From Cellulomonas humilata (GTDB lineage Bacteria > Actinomycetota > Actinomycetes > Actinomycetales > Cellulomonadaceae): a stretch of 64,000 bases of DNA. Shown in pieces: positions 30,754-39,041 of the stretch. The position numbers and the translations under genes were made by a program. The notes beneath the pieces were generated by a model. That model had not been told where the DNA came from. It was given only the letters and a program-made list of their open reading frames with translations, and made no database searches. The stretch spans positions 124,001-188,000 of the forward strand of contig NZ_JABMCI010000071.1 of the NCBI RefSeq assembly GCF_013359775.1. Reading direction: 5' to 3'. The stretch's first letter is position 1, and each line of letters starts with the position of its first letter.

Positions 30754-31692
30754 ATGACGGCGACGACGACGTGTGTGGGTCAGTTCCGCTGTGCGTCCGC
30801 CGGCGAGCGCTGGTGGTGGTCCGACCAGATGTTCCTCATCCACGGGATGCGTCCGGGCGACGTGGTGCCGACCCGCGAGCTCCTCCTGGCCCACGTCCAC
30901 CACGACGACCGACAGGTGGTCGCCGACGTCCTCGACCAGAGCGTCGCGGGCTCCGACACGCGCGGGTGCGAGTACTCCCTGCTCGACCTGTCCGGCAAGG
31001 CCCACCGCGTCGTGCTCGCGGCCGCGGGTGGCGCGGGAGACGACGTCACCGGGTTCCTCGTCGACGTCACCGCCGCGCGGGACACCCTGCTCGCCGAGCG
31101 CGTCAACGCGGACCTCGCGCTCGCGCTGGAGTCCCACGCCGCGATCGACCAGGCGAAGGGCATCCTCATGCTCATCTACGGCGTCGACGACGAGGCTGCC
31201 TTCCGGCTCCTGAAGCAGAGCTCTCAGAAGCGCAACGTCCGCCTGCGGTCGCTCGCCGGGCGCGTGATCGACGCCGCGGCCGCCGGTCTGGAGTCCACCG
31301 CGCGCGAACGCTTGGACGAGGCGCTGAGCACCGTGTTCGCCGAGGACCCCCCTGCGCCCCAGGCCCGGCGCAGCCCGATCCTGGAGCTGCGGACCGAGAG
31401 GGAGGGCGACACGTCGATCCTGCGTGCGTTGGGCCGGGTCGACCTGTCCAACCGGGACGACCTGGCGTCCGCGATCACGCTGGCGCTGCTGCGCGCGTCC
31501 GCCGGGGGCACCGTCACGGTCGATCTGCGCGGCGTGGTGCGCATCGGGTCCGCGGCCGCCGACGTCCTGACGACCGCACTGCGCCAGAGCGCCGCGCACG
31601 GCATCACGATGACGATCGTCGGCGGTGGTCCCGGCGCCGACGAGCCGCTGGCGCACCCGTTCCCGCACTCCCCGGCCACCCCGACTGACTGA
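30754..31692 (+). CDS. PAS-ANTAR-STAS protein
   Basis: A 312-residue protein; ATG 30754 follows GGGGG by seven bases. The N-terminal PAS-like domain, about 15-115, begins WWWSDQMFLIHGM. A central ANTAR helical segment at about 125-185 includes LALESHAAIDQAKGILMLIYGV. A C-terminal STAS domain at about 205-295 has VDLRGVVRIGSAAADVL; its serine occupies the phospho-acceptor place of anti-anti-sigma factors. Combining an RNA-binding ANTAR with a STAS domain suggests a switch between antitermination and partner-kinase signalling. A paralogue with the same order lies at 40932. Confidence 0.87.
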   Translation: MTATTTCVGQFRCASAGERWWWSDQMFLIHGMRPGDVVPTRELLLAHVHHDDRQVVADVLDQSVAGSDTRGCEYSLLDLSGKAHRVVLAAAGGAGDDVTGFLVDVTAARDTLLAERVNADLALALESHAAIDQAKGILMLIYGVDDEAAFRLLKQSSQKRNVRLRSLAGRVIDAAAAGLESTARERLDEALSTVFAEDPPAPQARRSPILELRTEREGDTSILRALGRVDLSNRDDLASAITLALLRASAGGTVTVDLRGVVRIGSAAADVLTTALRQSAAHGITMTIVGGGPGADEPLAHPFPHSPATPTD

Positions 31693-31724
31693 CGCGGTCG
31701 AGAGTGGCTTGAGGGTTTGCTAAA

Positions 31725-31740
31725 CTCCTCAATCGAGGAG
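31725..31740 (+). promoter_or_regulatory. CTCCTC-AATC-GAGGAG inverted repeat overlapping the ArsR ribosome binding site
   Basis: CTCCTC (31725-31730) pairs exactly with GAGGAG (31735-31740), which is also the Shine-Dalgarno five bases before GTG 31746. As RNA it would hide the ribosome binding site in a six-pair hairpin; as DNA it could be the ArsR operator, overlapping a -10-like TAAACT (31721-31726). Confidence 0.5.
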
Positions 31741-31745
31741 GTCAC

Positions 31746-32135
31746 GTGCCCACCACCGAACTGACCGCGCCGCTCTACGCCATCAAGGCCGACCTGTTCC
31801 GCTCGCTCGCCCACCCCACGCGCATCCAGGTGCTCGAGGTCCTCAGCGCCGCGCCGGACCACGCCGCCTCCGTGAGCACGCTCCTGGCTGCCACCGGCGC
31901 CGAGGCCTCCGCCCTGTCGCAGCACCTCGCGGTCCTCAAGCGCTCAGGCGTCGTCGCGTCGGCGCGGACGGGGAACGCGGTCGTGTACCGGCTGAGCCGC
32001 CCGCTCGTGGCCGAGCTGCTCGTCGTGGCGCGTGCCTTCCTGCGGGAGATCCTCAGCGAGTCCGGCGCGCAGCTGGCCGCAGCCGACGACCTCCCGCCGC
32101 TCTCGGACGTTCACGGGGGCGGTGACGGGTCCTGA
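31746..32135 (+). CDS. ArsR-family winged-helix regulator
   Basis: A 129-residue dimeric winged helix protein: KADLFRSLAHPTRIQVLEVL, then the recognition helix ASALSQHLAVLKRSGVV and wing ARTGNAVVYRLS. It has no cysteine, so the classical As/Cd thiol site (CxC) is absent and the inducer is probably not a soft metal. It overlaps the SulP transporter gene and presumably controls it and itself through the repeat at 31725-31740. ArsR-SulP pairs recur in actinobacteria; the effector is unknown. Confidence 0.9.
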   Translation: MPTTELTAPLYAIKADLFRSLAHPTRIQVLEVLSAAPDHAASVSTLLAATGAEASALSQHLAVLKRSGVVASARTGNAVVYRLSRPLVAELLVVARAFLREILSESGAQLAAADDLPPLSDVHGGGDGS

Positions 32136-33823
32136 GCTGGTCACCACGCGGGCTGCTCCCGAGCCGCGCCGACGTCGACCTGCGCCCACGTACGGTCCGG
32201 GCCGACCTCGTCGCCGGGGTCACCGTGGGCATCGTCGCGCTCCCGCTGGCTCTCGCGTTCGGCGCCAGCGCCGGCGTCGGCCCGGCCCCCGGGCTGATCA
32301 CGGCCGTCGTCGCCGGCATCGTCGCGGCGGTCTTCGGGGGCTCGCGGGTCCAGGTCTCCGGACCCACCGGTGCCATGGCCGTCGTGCTGGCGCCCATCGT
32401 GGCGACGCACGGCCCCAGCGCGGTCCCGCTCGTCGCCATCCTCGCGGGCGCCATCGTGCTGCTGGCCGGCGCCACGAGGCTGGGACGCGTGGTCACGTTC
32501 ATCCCGTGGCCGGTGGTCGAGGGGTTCACGCTCGGCATCGCGACGATCATCTTCCTCCAGCAGGTTCCCGCCGCAGTCGGAGTCCACGCCTCTGTCGGGG
32601 GCAACCCGCTCGTCGTCGCGATCGACGCGGTCGCGCACGCCGGGGCGTCGCTGTGGTGGGCGCTCGGGTCCGTCGCGGTCGTCGCGGCGGTCATGCTCGT
32701 GCTCCCCCGGTTCGCGCCCGGCCTGCCCCCGTCGCTCGTGGCGGTCGTCCTGGTCACCACCGTCTCCCAGCTCGCGGACGCTCCGCTGGCTCGGATCGGC
32801 GCCCTGCCCGACTCGTTGCCGCTGCCGTTGCTCCCGACCGTGGACCTGGGCCTGCTCCGCGCCCTGCTCGGCCCGGCGGTGGCCGTCGCCGCGCTGGCCG
32901 CGATCGAGTCCCTGCTATCTGCCCGGGTCGCCGCTGCGATGCCCACGTCGGGCGGTGCACCGGACGACGACTCCCGGCGTTACGACCCCGACCGGGAGCT
33001 CGTGGGCCAGGGCCTGGCCTCGATCGCCTCCGGTGCGTTCGGCGGCATGCCCGCGACCGGCGCCATCGCCCGGACCGCGGTCAACGTCCGCGCCGGCGCG
33101 CAGACGCGGCTGGCCGCCCTCACCCACTCCGTGGTGATCCTGGGGGTCATCTACCTGGCCACGGGAGCGGTCTCCGTGATCCCGCTCGCCGCCCTCGCCG
33201 GCGTGCTGATGGTCACCGCCACGCGGATGGTCTCGGTGGCCGCGGTCCGCGCCGTGATGATGTCCACCCGGGCGGACGCGCTCGTCCTCGTGGTCACGGC
33301 GGTGATCACCATCGCGGTCGACCTGATCGAGGCCGTGCAGATCGGCCTGCTGGTCGCGGCGTTCTTCACGTTGCGCTCCGTCTCGCGTGCGACCTCGGTG
33401 CACCGCGAACCGCTGCCCGGCCCGGCGCAGCCCGGCGACGAGCACATCGCGCTCTACCGGCTGGACGGCGCGATGTTCTTCGGTGCCGCCGACCGGATCG
33501 GTGCCCAGATCCGCGCGAGCGCCGACGCCCTCGTCGTCGTCCTGCGGCTCTCGCAGCTCCGCCTGGTCGACGCCACGGGCGCGCACGCCCTGGCCGAGCT
33601 CGTGGCCGCCCTGGAGCTCTCCGGCGTCACCGTCCTGGTCAAGGGCGTCCAGCCCCAGCACCTCCAGCTGCTCACCCGGGTGGGCGTGCTGGACGAGCTG
33701 CGGCACGAGGAGCACCTGTTCGACGACCTCGCACCCGCGCTCGAGCACGCCCGGTCGCACGTCGCCCGCAGCACGGCCGCCCGCAGCGCCGACACGGCGG
33801 AGCATCAGCGCGCCGCGTCCTGA
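32132..33823 (+). CDS. SulP family anion transporter with STAS domain, probable CTG start
   Basis: A 563-residue SLC26/SulP permease for sulfate, bicarbonate or another anion. The usual N-terminal segment (RTVRADLVAGVTVGIVALPLALAFG) lies upstream of the first ATG or GTG in frame (GTG 32225), which would cut into helix 1. The in-frame stretch back to the stop at 32123 contains no ATG, GTG or TTG. CTG at 32132 overlaps the ArsR stop as CTGA, mirroring the GTGA overlaps elsewhere in the window, so I take CTG as start. About 12 helices follow, then the cytoplasmic STAS domain (about 455-545, LRLVDATGAHALAEL). It is co-transcribed with ArsR. Confidence 0.85.
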   Translation: MSWSPRGLLPSRADVDLRPRTVRADLVAGVTVGIVALPLALAFGASAGVGPAPGLITAVVAGIVAAVFGGSRVQVSGPTGAMAVVLAPIVATHGPSAVPLVAILAGAIVLLAGATRLGRVVTFIPWPVVEGFTLGIATIIFLQQVPAAVGVHASVGGNPLVVAIDAVAHAGASLWWALGSVAVVAAVMLVLPRFAPGLPPSLVAVVLVTTVSQLADAPLARIGALPDSLPLPLLPTVDLGLLRALLGPAVAVAALAAIESLLSARVAAAMPTSGGAPDDDSRRYDPDRELVGQGLASIASGAFGGMPATGAIARTAVNVRAGAQTRLAALTHSVVILGVIYLATGAVSVIPLAALAGVLMVTATRMVSVAAVRAVMMSTRADALVLVVTAVITIAVDLIEAVQIGLLVAAFFTLRSVSRATSVHREPLPGPAQPGDEHIALYRLDGAMFFGAADRIGAQIRASADALVVVLRLSQLRLVDATGAHALAELVAALELSGVTVLVKGVQPQHLQLLTRVGVLDELRHEEHLFDDLAPALEHARSHVARSTAARSADTAEHQRAAS

Positions 33824-33842
33824 ACGCTCGATCGACCGTTCG

Positions 33843-34628
33843 TCACGCATCCCGCCGGCAGAGCACCACTCCGCCGGCGAGCACGACCGCCGCCGCGTAC
33901 CCCGCGACGAGCCCCAGGCCCGGCCACGGGGCGATGTGCAGCGCGGCGAGGTCGCGGGTCGCCTGGACAGCCAACCCGGCGTCCGTCGGGGCGTACCGGT
34001 GGAGCCAGGCCTGCCAGTCGGGGTCGGAGACGAACAGGGCGAGCACCGGGCCGAGGAACAGCACCGCCATCATGAGCGTCACCGCACCGCCGGTGTCCTG
34101 GACCAGCAGCCCGATCCCGACGCCGAGCAGCGCGACGAGCACCAGGTACAGGACGGTCCCGACCGCGGCGCGCTGCGTCAGGTCATGGAGCAAGGTCGAG
34201 TCCGGGTAACCCGCCTCGGCAGTGAACCCGCGCGAGGGCAGCACGGCCCGCGCGACCAGGAGCGCGCCGCCGACGCCGAGCGCCGCGCCACCCGCCGTGA
34301 GCACCCCCACGACGGCGACCTTGGCGGCGAGCACCTCCCCCCGCCGCGGCACGGAGACGAGCGTGGGTCGGATCGTCCCGGTCGCGTACTCGCCGGTGAC
34401 CAGGAGCACCCCCAGGACCGCGGCACCCACCTGGGCGACGTTGACGCCCGCCAGGCTGAGCCGCACGGTGTCGAGCACGCACGGGTCGTCCCCGCACTCG
34501 TCGACCCGCAGCGTGCCGGTGACGGCCAGCCCCAGGGCGACCATCCCCAGCGCGACCACGCACACCAGCCACCCCGTGCTCGGCAGCGAGCGCGCCTTGG
34601 TCCACTCCGCCCGCAGGGCGCCGGTCAT
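33843..34628 (-). CDS. ABC transporter permease (ABC-2 type), short
   Basis: A 261-residue six-helix permease starting MTGALRAEWTKARS, the amphipathic coupling start of ABC-2 permeases. The conserved GEYATGTIRPTLVSVPRRGEVLAAK cytoplasmic motif is at about 75-100. It overlaps the stop of the preceding permease gene by four bases and is the third gene of an ATPase-permease-permease operon. Probable export of a peptide, lipid or drug, by analogy with BcrAB-like systems; the substrate is unknown. Confidence 0.87.
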   Translation of the reverse strand: MTGALRAEWTKARSLPSTGWLVCVVALGMVALGLAVTGTLRVDECGDDPCVLDTVRLSLAGVNVAQVGAAVLGVLLVTGEYATGTIRPTLVSVPRRGEVLAAKVAVVGVLTAGGAALGVGGALLVARAVLPSRGFTAEAGYPDSTLLHDLTQRAAVGTVLYLVLVALLGVGIGLLVQDTGGAVTLMMAVLFLGPVLALFVSDPDWQAWLHRYAPTDAGLAVQATRDLAALHIAPWPGLGLVAGYAAAVVLAGGVVLCRRDA

Positions 34629-36124
34629 GCGTCCCGCCGGCGCAGCTGCCACCACGCCAGACCGAGCGCGGCCGCCGCGTAGCAGAGGACCACGGTGATG
34701 CCGGCGCCGGGCCCGATGAGCGCCCACGGCTCGGCGAGCGTCGCGGTCGGGGGCTTCGCGCGCAGCGTCGCCAGACCGCCGGCGAGGGTCGTGTACATCA
34801 GCCAGCGCGGCGACGTGCCGGGGAGCACCGTGCCGGCGACGAGCGGGAGGACCACGAGCACGATCGTGAACGTGATGGCCACCGCGCTGCGCCGCACGAG
34901 CATCCCGACCGCGAGCGCCACGAGGGTCACGCTCGTCATGAACAGGGCGGTGAGCACCAGCGCGCGGACCACGGCGGCGTCGGTCAGCGACGGGGTCGGG
35001 AAGGCGGGCGGCGCCATGCCGCTGTCCTGGAGGATCGGCACGGCGACGACGAACGACGCGACGACCGCGACCAGGCTGAGCACGAACGTCGCCGCACCGA
35101 GCACGGTCGCCTTCGCGGCGAGGACCTGCCCGCGCCGGGGCACGGCCGTGAACGTCGTGCGGATCATGCCGCGCCGGTACTCCGACGTCCCGAACAGGGC
35201 GCCGACGCAGATGAGGGCCATCAGCCCGGCGACCACGCCGAGCAGCGCCGCCTCGACCACGTCGTCGTCCGGCGCCTGCGGACCGACCTTGCCGGAGCCC
35301 GTGACCGTGTACGTCCCGGAGCGCTCGGTGAGGACCGGCCCGGACGGCGCCTCGGCCGCGCCCATCGCGATCAGGTCGTCCGTGATCGGCATGGTGACCG
35401 CGGTGCCTCGCCACGTCCCGTCGGACGCCGGCGTCACGGTGACGTCCTGGAACGTCGCCACGGCACTCTCCGGGTGCTCCCCCATCGACGCCCCGCCCAT
35501 GCCGCGGGCCACGTACACGGCCGGGGCCGAGAGCACCGCCGGCCCGACCTCCGCGGTGTCCGGCACGGCCGCAGGCGTCATGGTGGCGATCTGCTGCCAC
35601 TCCACCCCGTCGGCGGACTCGAACCCGGTGACCTCGTCGCCCGTGCGCGTCAGCCGCAGCCACCGGTCGTCGGCGCTCGGGGTGCCGGCGACGTCCTGCG
35701 TGAAGTCGGACTGCATCCGCACGCCGTTCGAGCCGGTCAGCAGGACGGACACGTACGACGACCCAGGTTCCGTGCCGTCCTTGAGCGTGATGCCGGCGGC
35801 GACGTCGGTCCACGGTGTCCGGGGCACCACGGTGCCGCGGTCCGGACCTCCTCGGTCCGCACGGGCACCCGTCGGGGTGAGGGATGTGACGTGCACGGTC
35901 ACCGACACGTCCCCGGTCACCGTCCGGTGCGCGAAGCCGAAGCCGTCCGCGACGGGGTCGCCGTCGGGGCCGGTGACGAAGTTGGGGTGGTCGTTGATGT
36001 CCGTGGTGCCTCCGGCCGCCCCGAGCGCGCTCAGGCCGACGGTGAGCACCGCCGCGCCGACCAGCGTGGCGATCCACCGCGGCACGGACCGGAGCTTGGT
36101 CCACTCCGCCAGCACGGCGCTCAT
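34625..36124 (-). CDS. ABC transporter permease with extracytoplasmic lectin-like domain
   Basis: A 499-residue permease, nearly twice the usual length. Residues 1-35 contain the standard start (MSAVLAEWTKLRSVPRW) and helix 1. Residues about 40-250 form an inserted domain with repeated beta strands (VSVTVHVTSL, VSVLLTGSNGVRM, WLRLTRTGDEVTGFESADGVEW) typical of DUF1349/LamG-like jelly rolls and predicted outside the membrane. The remaining five helices and the GTSEYRRGMIRTTFTAVPRRG motif follow at about 280-499. It overlaps the ATPase gene upstream and the second permease downstream, each by four bases. The extra domain may capture a glycan or peptide, or sense the envelope. Confidence 0.85.
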   Translation of the reverse strand: MSAVLAEWTKLRSVPRWIATLVGAAVLTVGLSALGAAGGTTDINDHPNFVTGPDGDPVADGFGFAHRTVTGDVSVTVHVTSLTPTGARADRGGPDRGTVVPRTPWTDVAAGITLKDGTEPGSSYVSVLLTGSNGVRMQSDFTQDVAGTPSADDRWLRLTRTGDEVTGFESADGVEWQQIATMTPAAVPDTAEVGPAVLSAPAVYVARGMGGASMGEHPESAVATFQDVTVTPASDGTWRGTAVTMPITDDLIAMGAAEAPSGPVLTERSGTYTVTGSGKVGPQAPDDDVVEAALLGVVAGLMALICVGALFGTSEYRRGMIRTTFTAVPRRGQVLAAKATVLGAATFVLSLVAVVASFVVAVPILQDSGMAPPAFPTPSLTDAAVVRALVLTALFMTSVTLVALAVGMLVRRSAVAITFTIVLVVLPLVAGTVLPGTSPRWLMYTTLAGGLATLRAKPPTATLAEPWALIGPGAGITVVLCYAAAALGLAWWQLRRRDA

Positions 36125-37047
36125 CGGGCGTCCTCGTCCGCGGTCGCGAACTCCACCGCGCCGCGCGTGAGCTCCATGTAGGCCTCCTCGAGAGAGGCGC
36201 GGTGCCGTCGCAGCTCGACGAACGTGACGCCGGCCGCACCGAGCAGGGACGCGATCTCGCTGCCCGGCAGACCCTCCACCACGATCCCGTCGGCGGCCTG
36301 CACGGTGACCGTCGCCCCGGCGTTGGCCAGGACCGTCATCGCCTCCGACCGCTGCGGCGTGACCACCTCGACCTGGTCCCTCGACACGGACGCCAGCAGG
36401 TCCGGCACGGCCGTCTCCGCGACCAGCCGCCCGCGGCCGATCACGACGAGCCGGTCGGCGGTGTCCTGGAGCTCGCCCATGAGGTGGCTGGAGACCAGGA
36501 CGACGCGGCCCTGCGACGCCAGCGCGCGCAGGAGGAGCCGGATCCACACGATGCCGTCGGGATCGAGCCCGTTGGTGGGCTCGTCGAACATCAGCACCGG
36601 GGGGTCACCGAGCAGCGCCGCCGCGATCCCCAGGCGCTGCCGCATGCCGAGCGAGAAGCCCCCCGCGCGCTTGTGGGCCACGGCCGCGAGACCGACCTGA
36701 TCGAGCACCTCGTCGGCCCGCCGGTCCGCGATCCCGTTGCTCCGCGCCATCCACAGGAGGTGGTCGCGTGCGCGCCGGCTCGGGTGCACGGCGTCGGCGT
36801 CGAGCAGCGCACCGACCCGGGTCAGCGGCCGGTCCAGGGTGCCGTACCGGCTCCCGTCCACCAGCGCCTCGCCGTGGTCGGGGGCGTCGAGCCCGAGCAG
36901 GAGCCGCATGGTCGTCGACTTGCCCGCGCCGTTGGGCCCGACGAACCCGGTCACCTCCCCGGGCCGGACCGTGAACGACAGACCGTCGACGGCGACGACG
37001 CCGCGGTAGGTCTTGCGGACGTCCCGGACCTCCAACGATGGCTCCAT
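36121..37047 (-). CDS. ABC transporter ATP-binding protein
   Basis: A 308-residue ATPase. Walker A GPNGAGKST (about 38-46), signature SLGMRQRLG, Walker B VLMFDEPTNGLDPDG and the H-loop VSSH are all present. A C-terminal 85-residue domain is typical of drug/lipid exporters of the BcrA/CcmA group. First gene of the three-gene exporter operon; divergent from a two-component pair that could regulate it, an arrangement known from antimicrobial-peptide resistance modules. Confidence 0.94.
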   Translation of the reverse strand: MEPSLEVRDVRKTYRGVVAVDGLSFTVRPGEVTGFVGPNGAGKSTTMRLLLGLDAPDHGEALVDGSRYGTLDRPLTRVGALLDADAVHPSRRARDHLLWMARSNGIADRRADEVLDQVGLAAVAHKRAGGFSLGMRQRLGIAAALLGDPPVLMFDEPTNGLDPDGIVWIRLLLRALASQGRVVLVSSHLMGELQDTADRLVVIGRGRLVAETAVPDLLASVSRDQVEVVTPQRSEAMTVLANAGATVTVQAADGIVVEGLPGSEIASLLGAAGVTFVELRRHRASLEEAYMELTRGAVEFATADEDAR

Positions 37048-37156
37048 GCCGACGACGCTACGGACGGTGCGCCGCGGGGTCGTCACGCCCGTGCGGGATC
37101 TGTGCGGCCCCTCGCACGAGCGATCCGGTCCCTCGCTCGGGGGATGACACCCCGGC

Positions 37157-37162
37157 GACAAT
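37157..37162 (+). promoter_or_regulatory. Leaderless -10 element GACAAT
   Basis: GACAAT (37157-37162) is followed by six bases and the ATG of the histidine kinase gene; no Shine-Dalgarno is present. Confidence 0.5.
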
Positions 37163-37168
37163 GGGCAG

Positions 37169-38371
37169 ATGACGTGGCGACCCGCGCCGACGGTCCGGGC
37201 CTCGGTGGCGGCCGTGGTCCTCGCCGTGCTCGCCGTGGCGCAGGCGGCCGCCGGGGGGAACGCGGCCGTGTCCGGGGCGGTCGGCACGGGGCCGGCGGTC
37301 TCGACGGTGGAGCGGCCGCAGGACGTGCTGGTCGCCGTGCTGCTCGCGCTGGCGACCACCGCGCCCGTCGCCCTCGCCGGCACCTGGCCCGTGGTCGCCG
37401 CCATGCTGATCGCGGCGGCGACCCTGCTGGGCCTCGGGGCGCAGGTGCCGCCGACCGTCGGCGGGTTGCTGGCGCTCGGCACGGTGTACGCCGTGGTCGG
37501 GCTCCGGCACCGCGTGCGCACCGTCCTCGTCCTCGTCGCGCCGTTCGTCGCCGCTCTCGCCCTGCCGGTCGAGAACGTGTCGGCGACCGTCGTGGTCCTC
37601 GGCGTCGCCCTCCTGGCCGGCGTCGGGGGGATCGCGTGGCGGGTGCGCGACGAGGGTCGACGCCGCGACGCAGTCGTCGAAGCCGCGCACGAGTCGACGC
37701 TGGAGCACCTGGCCCGCGGGGAGCGCGCCCGCATCGCCCGCGAGCTCCACGACGTCGTGGCCCACCACGTCTCGCTGATCGCACTCCAGGCGGAGGCGGC
37801 GCGGCTGACGGTGCCGGGCATGCCGCCCGAGGGCGAGAAGCGGCTGCTCGCGATCGGCGCGACCGCGCGGACGGCCCTCGCGGAGATGCGCCGGCTCCTC
37901 GGGGTGCTGCGCGAGGACGCCGACGGGGCGGACGTGGTCACGCGCCGCCCGCAGCCCGGGCTGGCCCAGCTCACGGAGCTGCTCGACGAGGTGCGCGACG
38001 CCGGACCGGGCGGGGCGCGCCTCCTCGTGCGCGGGAAGGTGGCCCCCCTCGACCAGAGCATCGAGGTGACGGCCTACCGGATCGTGCAGGAGGCGCTCAC
38101 CAACGCCCGGCGGCATGCGCCCGGCGCCGCGGTGGACGTGGAGCTCGACTACCGACCGGACCGGCTGGTGGTGCGGATCCGGGACAACGGTCCGGGACCC
38201 GCGGCGATCGACGGCGACGTCGGTCACGGCGTCGGTCACGGCGATCCCGGTCACGGCCTCGCCGGGATGCGGGAGCGGGCCGCGATGGCCGGCGGGACCG
38301 TCCGGACGGGTGCCGGATCGCTAGGGGGCTTCCTGGTGAGCGCGGAGCTGCCGGTCCCGGGGTCACCGTGA
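37169..38371 (+). CDS. Histidine kinase, HisKA_3 type, multi-pass membrane sensor
   Basis: A 400-residue kinase with about five closely packed N-terminal helices (residues 12-160) and no large external domain, as in intramembrane-sensing kinases. The H-box is GERARIARELHDVVAHHVSLI. The HATPase domain has the N-box EALTNARRHA and the G-box DNGPGP. A His-Gly repeat (VGHGVGHG, then GHGLAGM) lies in the ATP-lid region. It overlaps the response regulator gene by GTGA and faces the ABC exporter operon, suggesting that the pair controls that exporter. Confidence 0.92.
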   Translation: MTWRPAPTVRASVAAVVLAVLAVAQAAAGGNAAVSGAVGTGPAVSTVERPQDVLVAVLLALATTAPVALAGTWPVVAAMLIAAATLLGLGAQVPPTVGGLLALGTVYAVVGLRHRVRTVLVLVAPFVAALALPVENVSATVVVLGVALLAGVGGIAWRVRDEGRRRDAVVEAAHESTLEHLARGERARIARELHDVVAHHVSLIALQAEAARLTVPGMPPEGEKRLLAIGATARTALAEMRRLLGVLREDADGADVVTRRPQPGLAQLTELLDEVRDAGPGGARLLVRGKVAPLDQSIEVTAYRIVQEALTNARRHAPGAAVDVELDYRPDRLVVRIRDNGPGPAAIDGDVGHGVGHGDPGHGLAGMRERAAMAGGTVRTGAGSLGGFLVSAELPVPGSP

Positions 38372-39033
38372 CGCCCACGCGGGTGGTCGTGGTCGACGAC
38401 CAGGAGGTGGTCCGTGCGGCGTTCGGCGCGCTGCTGGCCACCCAGTCCGACTTCGCGGTGGTCGGCACGGCGGCCGACGGCGCGCAGGCCGTGCGGGTGT
38501 GCCACGACGAGCAGCCCGACGTGGTCCTCATGGACGTGCGCATGCCGGTGATGGACGGGATCGAGGCCACGCGCCGCATCGTGGCGGCGGAGCCGTGCCC
38601 GCACGTCCTGATCCTCACCACGTTCGACCTCGACGAGCACGTCTACGACGCGATCGAGGCCGGGGCCAGCGGGTTCCTGCTCAAGGACGTCACGGCCGAG
38701 CGGCTGTTCGACGCCGTCCGGGTGGTCGCCGCCGGGGACGCCCTGCTGGCACCGGGAGTGACCCGGCGGCTGGTGGCCGAGTTCGCCAGGCTCCGGTCCC
38801 GGCACCCGGCCCCGACCGCTGCGCTCGACGCCCTCACCCCGCGGGAGCGCGAGGTGCTCCTCCTGGTCGCCCAAGGGTTGTCCAACCCGGAGATCGCCGC
38901 GCACCTCGTCGTCGGCGAGGAGACCGTCAAGACGCACGTCAGCCGGGTGCTCACCAAGCTCGGGCTGCGCGGTCGCACCCAGGCGGTCGTGCTCGCCTAC
39001 GAGACGGGCCTCGTCGTCCCCGGCGCGCACTGA
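38368..39033 (+). CDS. NarL/LuxR-type response regulator
   Basis: A 221-residue partner of the upstream kinase. Receiver: VVVDDQEVVRAAF start, phospho-acceptor in VVLMDVRMPVMDG, Lys in FLLKDV. LuxR domain: LTPREREVLLLVAQGLSNPEIAAHLVVGEETVKTHVSRVLTKLGL. The GTG start overlaps the kinase stop. Convergent with the antiporter gene eight bases away. Confidence 0.95.
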   Translation: MTPTRVVVVDDQEVVRAAFGALLATQSDFAVVGTAADGAQAVRVCHDEQPDVVLMDVRMPVMDGIEATRRIVAAEPCPHVLILTTFDLDEHVYDAIEAGASGFLLKDVTAERLFDAVRVVAAGDALLAPGVTRRLVAEFARLRSRHPAPTAALDALTPREREVLLLVAQGLSNPEIAAHLVVGEETVKTHVSRVLTKLGLRGRTQAVVLAYETGLVVPGAH

Positions 39034-39041
39034 CCCGCGGG

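Noticed and set aside
37169..38371. His-Gly repeat in the histidine kinase as a metal-binding module
   Set aside because: It lies in the ATP-lid of the HATPase domain and is only about 12 residues; low complexity is a simpler explanation.
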